This document shows positions 12,295 to 18,038 of a stretch of 18,038 nucleotides of DNA, piece after piece (within the stretch, counting starts at the first letter, position 1; each line of letters starts with the position of its first letter). A program made the translations under genes and the position numbers. Location: positions 1 to 18,038 of the forward strand of contig CAZYSS010000041.1 of assembly GCA_964649845.1 (NCBI GenBank), read 5' to 3'. The notes under the pieces are model-generated. The model saw only the letters and a list, made by a program, of their open reading frames with translations. It was not told where the DNA came from and made no database searches. The DNA is from RGIG3102 sp964649845. Its GTDB lineage: Bacteria > Bacillota > Clostridia > Oscillospirales > Ruminococcaceae.

Positions 12295-14091
12295 TTAATG
12301 CAGATAAGTTGTTGAGTTGCTTACAAACTGCAGGTATTCACCGTCAACCAACCTTGCGTTCAGCATATTTTCATAGCCTGTATCGCCCTCTGTGTCTACC
12401 AGACTGTAGTATATTTTATACACCCCATCATCTGCCTTTTCTACCGATGTAATCTCCGGCACCATAAACCAGCCGTAACCGTCCGGATGGATAACCGTAT
12501 CAGTGGTCGGTTCATAGGCGCTGCTGTTTCTGAAATATGTTTCAAGAGTTTCCCTGTCCCAGCTGAAATACTTTTCCGCCACAGCCATATAGTCTGCCAG
12601 CTTTGCAGCCTTTGGCATACCCCAGCTGTTTTCCGGCACCTTTACCATAGGCATCGGCTTGCCGTTGTCCATCTGATACAGGTTTTCCAGCGCCCGTACA
12701 AATACAAACAGACCGTCCATATTGTCTTCACTCCAGTCATCACCCAGAGTCACATACAGCCGTGGCACATATTTTTCAGCCAGCAGCATTATCTGTTCTT
12801 CCTCACCGCCCGGGGTGTAATTTTTCAGAACATCGGTGTGCCCGTTGGTAATATCCACAGTAGCTCGCAGAAGTTCTTCATCCCCCTGTATTACAAAGAA
12901 TTCAATGGCGTTTTCGCCTTTCTTCATCATATACACAGGTTCAAACCCGGATATATTATGCACCACTTTCAGTCCTGTGTCCCAGTACTGTGTCAGCTTT
13001 CCGTCTTTGTCCAGCAGGCCCACTTTATAAGTTTCATCCAGCTGGAACGGATTGGTTTTGTCATGGATTGATTTGCCCTGGGAATAAACCACAATATAGC
13101 TGAAATCCACAGGGTCACGGCGCACCGCATAGATGTATCTGTAGTCCGGTCCGGAGTCCACAAATCCGCCGTAGAAATTTTCCTTTGTGGTGAAAACAGG
13201 CAACGGATTGCCCATATCAAGGTCAAACACATTCAGACCTATTGTGTCCATTGTGTACACGTCCCCATTGGAGAAAAAGCCGATGTCGGTCACCTTGTCC
13301 TTGTTTACAAAACCCAGACTTTTGTATACTGTGCTGTCTTTTTCTGCCAGGATAACCTCCTGCACCTCGGTTCCCCACAGGTTTACCTTTGGTCCGTAAT
13401 ACAGTTCATAGCAGCCGTCCTTACTGGTGGCAACTGCAGGGTGCCACTTTCTGTCGTTCAGATTGTATGCAGGTGTGTGCCGTCTGCCGGTGTACTCGTT
13501 ACTGATAAATTTAAAACTGCCGTACTCATTTACAGTAAAGGTCAGCTTGCCGTATTCGTAATACGGAGACATATCGTTTATCAGGTAATCTATCACATAA
13601 TAATTGCCCTGCTGCACCACCTCAATGGTTTTCAGTCCTATTACAGTACCCAGCCCGTCAGACATAAATACTTTGTCGGTGTCAGGGTCATATGCGCTGG
13701 TGTTTTTCAGCGCCTGTGCTATCTGCACGCTGTCAAAATCAAAGTAGGCTTCGCCCCATTTTATATAGTTTTCTATATCTGTGTAGCCGTTTTCATCACA
13801 TTTGAAATGTTCGCCTGTGTCTTTATAATACAGGTCTTCAACTATGGCTTTGAACACAATTGTGCCCACACAGTCAAACAGCGGTTGCGGGTTCTGGCGG
13901 TTCCAGCTGATGGCAGAAGGTATGGCAAAAATGTTCAACAGACTGTCTGCCGCATCTTCAGATGTCAGTATATCATAAACTCTTTCATATTCCTGTGAGC
14001 TGTCGCCGCTGTTTTGCGGTACAGTTTCCTGTCCGCAAGCAGTGAACATAATACATAAAGCGAGCAAAAGTGAAATTATCTTCTTTTTCAT
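12295..14091 (-). CDS. Large lipoprotein of unknown function with a duplicated terminal domain
   Basis: 598 aa. Signal peptide MKKKIISLLLALCIMFTAC with lipid-anchor Cys19, so it is an extracellular lipoprotein. I recognise no named family. It has a striking architecture: residues about 63-200 and about 449-598 are copies of one domain. Matching points are YFDFDSVQIAQALKNTSAYDPDTDKV-like versus YFSWDRETLETYFRNSSAYEPTTDTV-like (about 115-141 and 508-534), then IEVV/ITSV strands, a G-x-Y-x-I-x-Y strand and a final FKFISN/LQFVSN strand. The middle (200-440) is beta-rich with many aromatic and short-turn motifs, possibly a propeller-like or repeated-strand region. GGAGG precedes ATG 14091; own promoter and terminator, so monocistronic. 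Possible role in binding cell-surface or substrate molecules is pure inference. Confidence 0.85.
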   Translation of the reverse strand: MKKKIISLLLALCIMFTACGQETVPQNSGDSSQEYERVYDILTSEDAADSLLNIFAIPSAISWNRQNPQPLFDCVGTIVFKAIVEDLYYKDTGEHFKCDENGYTDIENYIKWGEAYFDFDSVQIAQALKNTSAYDPDTDKVFMSDGLGTVIGLKTIEVVQQGNYYVIDYLINDMSPYYEYGKLTFTVNEYGSFKFISNEYTGRRHTPAYNLNDRKWHPAVATSKDGCYELYYGPKVNLWGTEVQEVILAEKDSTVYKSLGFVNKDKVTDIGFFSNGDVYTMDTIGLNVFDLDMGNPLPVFTTKENFYGGFVDSGPDYRYIYAVRRDPVDFSYIVVYSQGKSIHDKTNPFQLDETYKVGLLDKDGKLTQYWDTGLKVVHNISGFEPVYMMKKGENAIEFFVIQGDEELLRATVDITNGHTDVLKNYTPGGEEEQIMLLAEKYVPRLYVTLGDDWSEDNMDGLFVFVRALENLYQMDNGKPMPMVKVPENSWGMPKAAKLADYMAVAEKYFSWDRETLETYFRNSSAYEPTTDTVIHPDGYGWFMVPEITSVEKADDGVYKIYYSLVDTEGDTGYENMLNARLVDGEYLQFVSNSTTYLH

Positions 14092-14118
14092 ATGCCCTCC
14101 AACAAATTCTTTGATTAA

Positions 14119-14147
14119 ATTATAGCCAATAAAGCAAAGTATTGCAA
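14119..14147 (-). promoter_or_regulatory. Promoter of the 598-aa lipoprotein
   Basis: Minus strand -35 TTGCAA, 17-bp spacer, perfect -10 TATAAT; 5' UTR about 20 nt. An inverted repeat GTATTG (14139-14144) / CAATAC (14157-14162) overlaps the -35 box and is a possible operator. Confidence 0.6.
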
Positions 14148-14183
14148 TAAATGTGACAATACACTTATTTTTGACACTTTATA

Positions 14184-14213
14184 TTGCATTTTTATCCCTG
14201 AAAAATGTATAAT
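14184..14213 (+). promoter_or_regulatory. Promoter of the nitroreductase gene
   Basis: Perfect -10 TATAAT with a weak -35 TTGCAT at 18 bp. Divergent from the lipoprotein promoter with about 37 bp between their -35 boxes. Confidence 0.45.
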
Positions 14214-14250
14214 TAAATCATAAATAAATATTTTTACGGAGGTAATGAAT

Positions 14251-14781
14251 ATGAAAAAAGAAGCGTTGGAAGTTTTGCTCAACAGACGTGCAATCCGCAA
14301 ATTCAAAACTGACCCAATCCCTGCAGACCTGCTGGACGCAGTGCTGGAAGCCGGCACGTTTGCTCCTACAGGCAGCGGCAAGCAGTCACCTGTTATTGTG
14401 GTGCTGCAGGATGAAGAAAAGGTAAACAAAATCAAAAAGCTGAATGCTTCTGTAATGGGCATGGACCGTGACCCATATTACGGAGCACCTGTTATCCTGC
14501 TGGTGCTGGCAACAGACAGAGCAATGAATGAGGAAATCGCTGTTCTGGACAGCGCATCTGTAACAGTAAACCTGCTGAACGCTGCATATGCCGTTGGTCT
14601 GGGCAGCTGCTGGATTCACCGCTGCAAGGAGATGTTTGAAAAAGAAGAAGGCAAAGCCCTGCTGAAAGAATGGGGTCTGCCTGAAAATCTGCGCGGAGTA
14701 TGTTCCATAGCATTGGGATATGCAGACTGTGAACACCCTGTACCAATTCCAAGAAAAGACGGATATATTGTAAAGCTGTAA
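14251..14781 (+). CDS. Nitroreductase-family FMN oxidoreductase
   Basis: 176 aa from ATG 14251: GGAGG at 14238-14242 is 8 nt before this codon but only 2 nt before the in-frame ATG at 14245. Short nitroreductase fold. NRRAIRKF (phosphate-binding Arg pair) is near the N-terminus, FAPTGSGKQSPVIVV follows in the FMN-binding region, and LDSASVTVNLLNAAYAVGLGSCWI is the long core helix plus GLGSCW loop. The C-terminal part LRGVCSIALGY is typical of the family. It would use FMN and NAD(P)H to reduce nitro compounds, quinones or similar, working as a dimer in the cytoplasm; the physiological substrate is unknown. Monocistronic, convergent with the DnaJ-motif lipoprotein gene. Confidence 0.92.
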   Translation: MKKEALEVLLNRRAIRKFKTDPIPADLLDAVLEAGTFAPTGSGKQSPVIVVLQDEEKVNKIKKLNASVMGMDRDPYYGAPVILLVLATDRAMNEEIAVLDSASVTVNLLNAAYAVGLGSCWIHRCKEMFEKEEGKALLKEWGLPENLRGVCSIALGYADCEHPVPIPRKDGYIVKL

Positions 14782-14791
14782 TAAAAAACAA

Positions 14792-14818
14792 GAGCCTGCT
14801 TTGCAGGCTCATTATTTT
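14792..14818 (+). terminator. Bidirectional terminator between convergent genes
   Basis: GAGCCTGC-TTT-GCAGGCTC followed by ATTATTTTT on the plus strand and by TTGTTTTTTATT on the minus strand. It serves the nitroreductase gene and the convergent lipoprotein gene. Confidence 0.88.
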
Positions 14819-14838
14819 TGCGTTAATTATGGTCGCTG

Positions 14839-16083
14839 TCAGCTGCGTGTGCCGCTGCCGCCACATGCCGGGCAGTTGCCGCCGGTACATCTGGTACAGT
14901 CGCTTTTAATATCGTCTTTTATTTTATAGCCCTTGCCGTCACAGCTGTTGCAGTCACCGTCGCCGTGGCAGGTCAGACATTCCAGCTTGGCGGCATCAGG
15001 CAGGTCTCCGCCTTCAAAGTCCGGCACAGTTCCACCGCCACCACTGCTGCCACCTGTATTTTCTGATACTGTATACCCCACATTCTCTTCCACAAACTGT
15101 GGGCTGTAGTGGAAATGAATTCCGTATGTGCCGTTTTTATTGGTTCTGTTGTACACAGTGAACTGCAGGTTGTAATAGCGGCTGTCATCATTTTTGCTGT
15201 GTATGCTGTCCATAGCCACATTGCCGGTATATCTGTAATTATATTCTATCCTGTCGCTTACTTCCACTTTTTCAATCAGCTCCAGCTGGTATCTGTCTCT
15301 GTCCAGCAGTGCCAGTATCTCTGCCACTACAGTCTGCTGTGTTTCCAGAGGTATTTTCTGGTAATATTTGCGGTTGCCGCCGTAATATCTGTCCTTGTCT
15401 TCTGATGGATTTCGGTTCATAAACAGTGAAAATTCAGGTATAGGTGCAGCATTGCGGTTCACGGTTTCCGATGCGGTTATAGGTTTTGTTGTTGGTGCAG
15501 GTGTTGGGGAAGGAGATGGGGAAGGAGATGGTGCTGCTTTCAGTTCCACCTTTGAAAAATCTGCCCTGTGGCCGTCATCCACGTGTTCAAACCCATCAGC
15601 ATAACCAAAGGTTATTTCTGCTGTTGCAGTGGCTTCATATGTGGCAATGGTTACACCTATATGATAATCCATATCACTGCGGCCAAAATGTTTTTCGCTG
15701 TCGCCATCATATTTCAGGTAGTAATATGTGTATGTGACATTTTCCTTCCGGTTTGTATAAATATCTGCAAGGCTTATATCATAATCATTGGCTATCAGCA
15801 CAGCCATATACTGCTCTATCAGTGCTTCGTCCCCAAGGGCCAGGGTGTAGTTCATTATCAGGTATTTGCCGCCATTTATGTTAGTCATCGCCCTGTAATA
15901 CGGTTGGATGCCATCAAGAAATGCTGCTATTTCCTGCACACGGGGTGGGGTGTCCTCCTGTGTGCCGGTCAGGTTGCCTGTCTGTGTTGCAGCAGGTGGT
16001 GTGTCTGTCTGTGTGCCGGTACTGCAGCCTGTCGCAGAAATACACATCAGCAATACCATAAAAACTACTATAATTTTTTTCAT
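14839..16083 (-). CDS. Lipoprotein with duplicated domain and DnaJ-type CxxC zinc module
   Basis: 414 aa. Signal peptide ending SATGC, lipid-anchor Cys20, then a Thr/Pro-rich linker. Two related domains of about 120 aa (about 48-170 and 215-335) each run helix, D-Y-x-[IL] or R-Y-x-L, then a Y-x-Y-x-Y strand and a D-x-x-Y strand. They are joined by a PSPSPSPSPTPAPT linker (185-198). The C-terminus carries four CxxC pairs (Cys369/372, 378/381, 396/399, 404/407) with HGDG, DGKG and GGSG glycines, matching the DnaJ CxxCxGxG zinc-finger pattern. No J domain is present. No family is recognised for the duplicated part. Zinc or redox use outside the cell is inferred. Consensus promoter; weak ribosome site (GGATGTGATTG) before ATG 16083. 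Confidence 0.86.
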   Translation of the reverse strand: MKKIIVVFMVLLMCISATGCSTGTQTDTPPAATQTGNLTGTQEDTPPRVQEIAAFLDGIQPYYRAMTNINGGKYLIMNYTLALGDEALIEQYMAVLIANDYDISLADIYTNRKENVTYTYYYLKYDGDSEKHFGRSDMDYHIGVTIATYEATATAEITFGYADGFEHVDDGHRADFSKVELKAAPSPSPSPSPTPAPTTKPITASETVNRNAAPIPEFSLFMNRNPSEDKDRYYGGNRKYYQKIPLETQQTVVAEILALLDRDRYQLELIEKVEVSDRIEYNYRYTGNVAMDSIHSKNDDSRYYNLQFTVYNRTNKNGTYGIHFHYSPQFVEENVGYTVSENTGGSSGGGGTVPDFEGGDLPDAAKLECLTCHGDGDCNSCDGKGYKIKDDIKSDCTRCTGGNCPACGGSGTRS

Positions 16084-16094
16084 ACAATCACATC

Positions 16095-16164
16095 CATTCA
16101 GTAGATAATCACCCTTGTATATCTGAATTATAATTTACATAAAGATATGTTGTCAATCAGTAGA
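16095..16164. promoter_or_regulatory. Direct repeat flanking the lipoprotein promoter
   Basis: On the minus strand TCTACTGATTG (16164-16154) overlaps the -35 box, and TCTACTGAATG (16105-16095) lies in the 5' UTR: 10 of 11 bases match, centres 59 bp apart. It could be a paired operator or chance. Confidence 0.3.
16127..16156 (-). promoter_or_regulatory. Consensus promoter of the CxxC lipoprotein
   Basis: Minus strand perfect -35 TTGACA and perfect -10 TATAAT with an 18-bp spacer. Confidence 0.8.
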
Positions 16165-16179
16165 AATCCCTCGAAACAA

Positions 16180-16204
16180 AAAAGCGGAGCATTGCTCCGC
16201 TTTT
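16180..16204 (-). terminator. Terminator of the ireB unit
   Basis: AAAAGCGGAGC-ATT-GCTCCGCTTTT, 11-bp stem, followed on the minus strand by TTGTTTCG; five bases past the stop of the 91-aa gene. Confidence 0.87.
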
Positions 16205-16208
16205 AATG

Positions 16209-16484
16209 TTATTTACTAAGCTCACTCTGCAGCCATACTGCGCCTACGTCCAGTGCGCTGTACAGACCGTTTTTGATACCCTGCTTTTTCATTCTCTGCA
16301 TTGGGTCCAGAGTAGTGTCAGTGGAAATTAAAGAAACGTGTATCTTGTCTGATACTGTCTGATTACCTACCTGCTTGGTGCTGAGTACCTTCAGATAAAC
16401 AATAACAGGTGCATTAGGGTCGCCATAATACATTTCGTCATTGCTGCGCACCAGCGGTAAACCTTTGTAAGTCAATGTTTCCAT
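16209..16484 (-). CDS. Small conserved-looking protein of unknown function
   Basis: 91 aa. No signal peptide or membrane span; a mixed alpha/beta soluble protein. METLTYKGLPLVR opens it, a strand VIVYLKVLSTKQV follows, then KIHVSLISTD, and a final helix with SALDVGAVWLQSEL. I have an impression of similar small proteins in other Clostridia, but I cannot name a family or function. GGAGG lies 9 nt before ATG 16484. It is 32 bp downstream of ireB with a shared terminator, so it is probably in the same transcript. That placement hints at, but does not show, a link with the IreB/Ser-Thr kinase system. Confidence 0.78.
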   Translation of the reverse strand: METLTYKGLPLVRSNDEMYYGDPNAPVIVYLKVLSTKQVGNQTVSDKIHVSLISTDTTLDPMQRMKKQGIKNGLYSALDVGAVWLQSELSK

Positions 16485-16516
16485 TGGGCAATACCTCCGT
16501 GAAATTACTCAGGGAG

Positions 16517-16756
16517 TTATGCAAGATAGTTTTTCAACAGGCTCTGGAGAATATCATCTCTGTCCAGCTTTCTGATTTTGTTTCTTGCTCCCTGGTGTGT
16601 AGTGATGTAGGTAGGGTCTTCTGACAGGATATATCCCACAATCTGATTGATAGGATTGTATCCTTTTTCCTTCAAAGCATCATACACTTCCTTCAAAGTC
16701 TGTCTGATTTCTTCGTCTCTTTCATTGTAAATTGAAAAAATAGTTGTTTCGCTCAT
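16517..16756 (-). CDS. ireB: IreB-family regulatory phosphoprotein (UPF0297)
   Basis: 79 aa from ATG 16756. AAAGGAGGG lies just upstream; the longer in-frame start at 16807 overlaps the promoter and is rejected. Strong family match: MSETTIF N-terminus, then LKEVYDALKEKGYNPINQIVGYILSEDP-type core (21-48) and ARNKIRKLDRDDIL near the end. In Enterococcus, IreB is phosphorylated on N-terminal threonines by the PASTA kinase IreK and negatively affects cephalosporin resistance. Here Thr4 and Thr5 are the equivalent candidates. It acts in the cytoplasm. In many Bacillota this gene sits with the Holliday-junction resolvase ruvX; that partner is not in this window. Divergent from pheS. Confidence 0.95.
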   Translation of the reverse strand: MSETTIFSIYNERDEEIRQTLKEVYDALKEKGYNPINQIVGYILSEDPTYITTHQGARNKIRKLDRDDILQSLLKNYLA

Positions 16757-16783
16757 CCTACACCCTCCTTTATAGATACTATT

Positions 16784-16812
16784 ATTGTACAGTAAAACCG
16801 CCCACAATTCAA
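16784..16812 (-). promoter_or_regulatory. ireB: ireB promoter
   Basis: Minus strand -35 TTGAAT, 17-bp spacer, -10 TACAAT; leader about 25 nt. Confidence 0.55.
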
Positions 16813-16853
16813 GTGAAAAATAAACTGTTTGTATATATGTGTTTTTACGACAG

Positions 16854-16871
16854 TAAATGCAGATGCATTTA
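16854..16871. promoter_or_regulatory. 18-bp inverted repeat between ireB and pheS promoters
   Basis: TAAATGCA-GA-TGCATTTA, perfect 8-bp arms. It sits about 42 bp behind the ireB -35 and about 57 bp behind the pheS -35, so it could be a shared operator. No regulator is identified. Confidence 0.4.
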
Positions 16872-16927
16872 TAATTATTTATCCACAGACAATGTATTTA
16901 TACACATATATAATATATGATATTTAA

Positions 16928-16956
16928 TTGACAATTAATATGTACAAATGTATAAT
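16928..16956 (+). promoter_or_regulatory. pheS: Perfect-consensus pheS promoter
   Basis: TTGACA, 17-bp spacer, TATAAT: a fully consensus vegetative promoter. Predicted leader of about 93 nt to the ATG. Confidence 0.85.
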
Positions 16957-16991
16957 AATAAAATACAAAAAACATTTTTTCTTTAATAATA

Positions 16992-17037
16992 CAGAATATC
17001 TGCCGCTGTTGAGAGAGGATTTTGCGGCAGTATTCTG
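16992..17037 (+). promoter_or_regulatory. Leader hairpin just before the pheS ribosome site
   Basis: CAGAATA-t-CTGCCGC (16992-17006) pairs with GCGGCAG-TATTCTG (17024-17037), 14 bp with one bulge. The loop contains GAGAGAGG. There is no U-run, so it is not a plain terminator. The T-box consensus (TGGNACCGCG) is absent. It could affect translation or mRNA stability, as GGAGG (17043-17047) begins five bases later. Confidence 0.55.
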
Positions 17038-17055
17038 AAAGTGGAGGAACTATAT

Positions 17056-18038
17056 ATGAAAGAAAAACTGGAAGCCCTGCTTCGTGACGGTATTCCACGG
17101 ATTAACGGTGCGAAAACAGAGGCCGAACTTCAGGAGCTGAAGGGCAAACTCCTGGGTAAACAGGGCGAAGTAACCCTGCTTATGAAAGAAATGTCCAAAC
17201 TGCCAAAGGAAGAACGTCCTGCAGCAGGCCAGCTGGTAAACAAGGTGAAAACAGAACTGTCTGACCTTATCGATGCACGCAGAGAAGAACTGAAACTGAA
17301 AGCCAGCGAAGTTTCTGCTGATTTTGACTGGTCTGTTCCTGGTCTGCCACCAATGAGCGGCGGTCTGCACCCTATTATGCAGATGTGCTATGACCTGAAC
17401 GACGCTTTTCGTTCACTGGGCTTTGAAGTGTTTGAAGCTACAGATATCTCCAGTGAATATTATTCATTTGACAATCTGAACTTCCCTCCAAACCATCCTG
17501 CAAGAGAAAGCATGGACACATACTGGATTGAAGGTCACGACAGCGGCGAAGCGTGGGACAAGCTGTGCCTGCGTCCACACCTGACAGGTGACAGTGTGCG
17601 CTATCTGCAGAGCCACAAGCCTCCTTACCGTTTTGTGTATCCGGGCCGTGTATACCGCAACGAAACTACAGACGCACGCCACGAAAGAGCATTTTTCCAG
17701 TACGAAGCTCTTATCGTTGACAAAGACTTTACATTTACAGCCGGCAAGGTTATGATTCAGACAATCCTGTCCAAAGTATTCGGCAGAGAAGTTAAAATCA
17801 GAATGCGTTCCGGTTTCTTCCCATTTGTTGAACCAGGTTATGAAATCGATATGGAATGTCTGGTTTGCGGCGGCAAAGGCTGCAGCGTATGTAAACAGGT
17901 AGGATGGATTGAAGTTATGCCAGGCGGCACACCTCATCCAAACGTACTGCGTGCTGCAGGTCTGGACCCTGACGAATACACAGGTTTCTATGTAAACATC
18001 GGTCTGGACAGATTGGTTATGATGCGCTACGGCGTTGA
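17056..18038 (+). CDS. pheS: Phenylalanyl-tRNA synthetase alpha subunit (partial, 3' end outside window)
   Basis: 327 codons plus two bases are visible; the full family length is about 340 aa, so only the last residues are missing. The final 'GTTGA' in the window is a partial codon, not a stop. An N-terminal coiled coil (about 15-90: AELQELKGKLLGKQGEVTLL) that contacts tRNA leads into the class II core, with GGLHPI near residue 102, motif 2 region RVYRNETTDARHERAFFQYE and motif 3-like GLDRLVMMRYG at the end. A four-Cys insertion CLVCGGKGCSVC (about 275-286) is the zinc-knuckle-like form seen in many clostridial PheS. Forms an alpha2beta2 enzyme charging tRNA-Phe; pheT is expected just beyond the window. 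GGAGG sits 8 nt before ATG 17056. Confidence 0.97.
   Translation, partial: MKEKLEALLRDGIPRINGAKTEAELQELKGKLLGKQGEVTLLMKEMSKLPKEERPAAGQLVNKVKTELSDLIDARREELKLKASEVSADFDWSVPGLPPMSGGLHPIMQMCYDLNDAFRSLGFEVFEATDISSEYYSFDNLNFPPNHPARESMDTYWIEGHDSGEAWDKLCLRPHLTGDSVRYLQSHKPPYRFVYPGRVYRNETTDARHERAFFQYEALIVDKDFTFTAGKVMIQTILSKVFGREVKIRMRSGFFPFVEPGYEIDMECLVCGGKGCSVCKQVGWIEVMPGGTPHPNVLRAAGLDPDEYTGFYVNIGLDRLVMMRYGV

Noticed and set aside
16757..16807. Longer N-terminus of IreB
   Set aside because: The extra 17 residues run through the promoter and ribosome site; family proteins start at the MSETTIF-type N-terminus.
16948..16986. Possible Phe-rich leader peptide (MYNNKIQKTFFL) before pheS
   Set aside because: It has tandem Phe codons before the hairpin, which looked like attenuation, but its ATG precedes and overlaps the -10 box (16951-16956), so it would not be in the transcript; no ribosome site and no terminator follow.
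16963..17055. T-box riboswitch for pheS
   Set aside because: Leader too short and lacks the T-box word and the terminator/antiterminator pair.

Overview
The window looks like a chromosomal segment of a Bacillota genome, probably class Clostridia. The reasons are an IreB (UPF0297) gene, an XpaC/TelA/TPM cluster, strong GGAGG ribosome sites, AT-rich spacers with consensus-like promoters, and intergenic repeats of kinds I recognise from gut Clostridia. It probably comes from a short-read or metagenome assembly: a 100-N gap at 6295-6394 is flanked on each side by the same 55 bases. I see no phage, plasmid, CRISPR array, transposase, rRNA or tRNA gene.

Layout. 1-258 is non-coding and rich in palindromes and a repeat. 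259-5663 is all minus strand: tadA with a CPBP membrane protease, then a type B carboxylesterase, then a 3'-truncated aldo/keto reductase remnant whose tail carries the esterase promoter, then a sugar-phosphate nucleotidyltransferase with galE. From 5869 the plus strand carries a lipoprotein with duplicated FMN-binding-like domains (broken by the gap), a ProXp-ala/YbaK-type tRNA deacylase and a YeiL-like CRP/FNR regulator. After a 375-bp GC-rich, structured spacer comes an xpaC-telA-TPM cluster (8943-12178) interrupted by a MITE-like palindromic element. 12295-16083 holds two unusual minus-strand lipoproteins flanking a plus-strand nitroreductase. 16209-16756 holds ireB and a small unknown gene, divergent from pheS, which runs off the right edge.

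How the genes relate. Most transcription units are short (1-3 genes) and separated by clear hairpin terminators. The functional pairs I can support are nucleotidyltransferase + galE (UDP-sugar supply for the envelope) and xpaC + telA + TPM (membrane/envelope stress cluster). Translation quality and decoding genes (tadA, the tRNA deacylase, pheS) are scattered. Three predicted lipoproteins all contain internal domain duplications; one carries a DnaJ-type CxxC zinc module outside the cell, which is the most unusual protein here. I do not see a complete, clearly new multi-gene system. The best candidates for novelty are the two large lipoproteins and the repeat lipoprotein at the gap.
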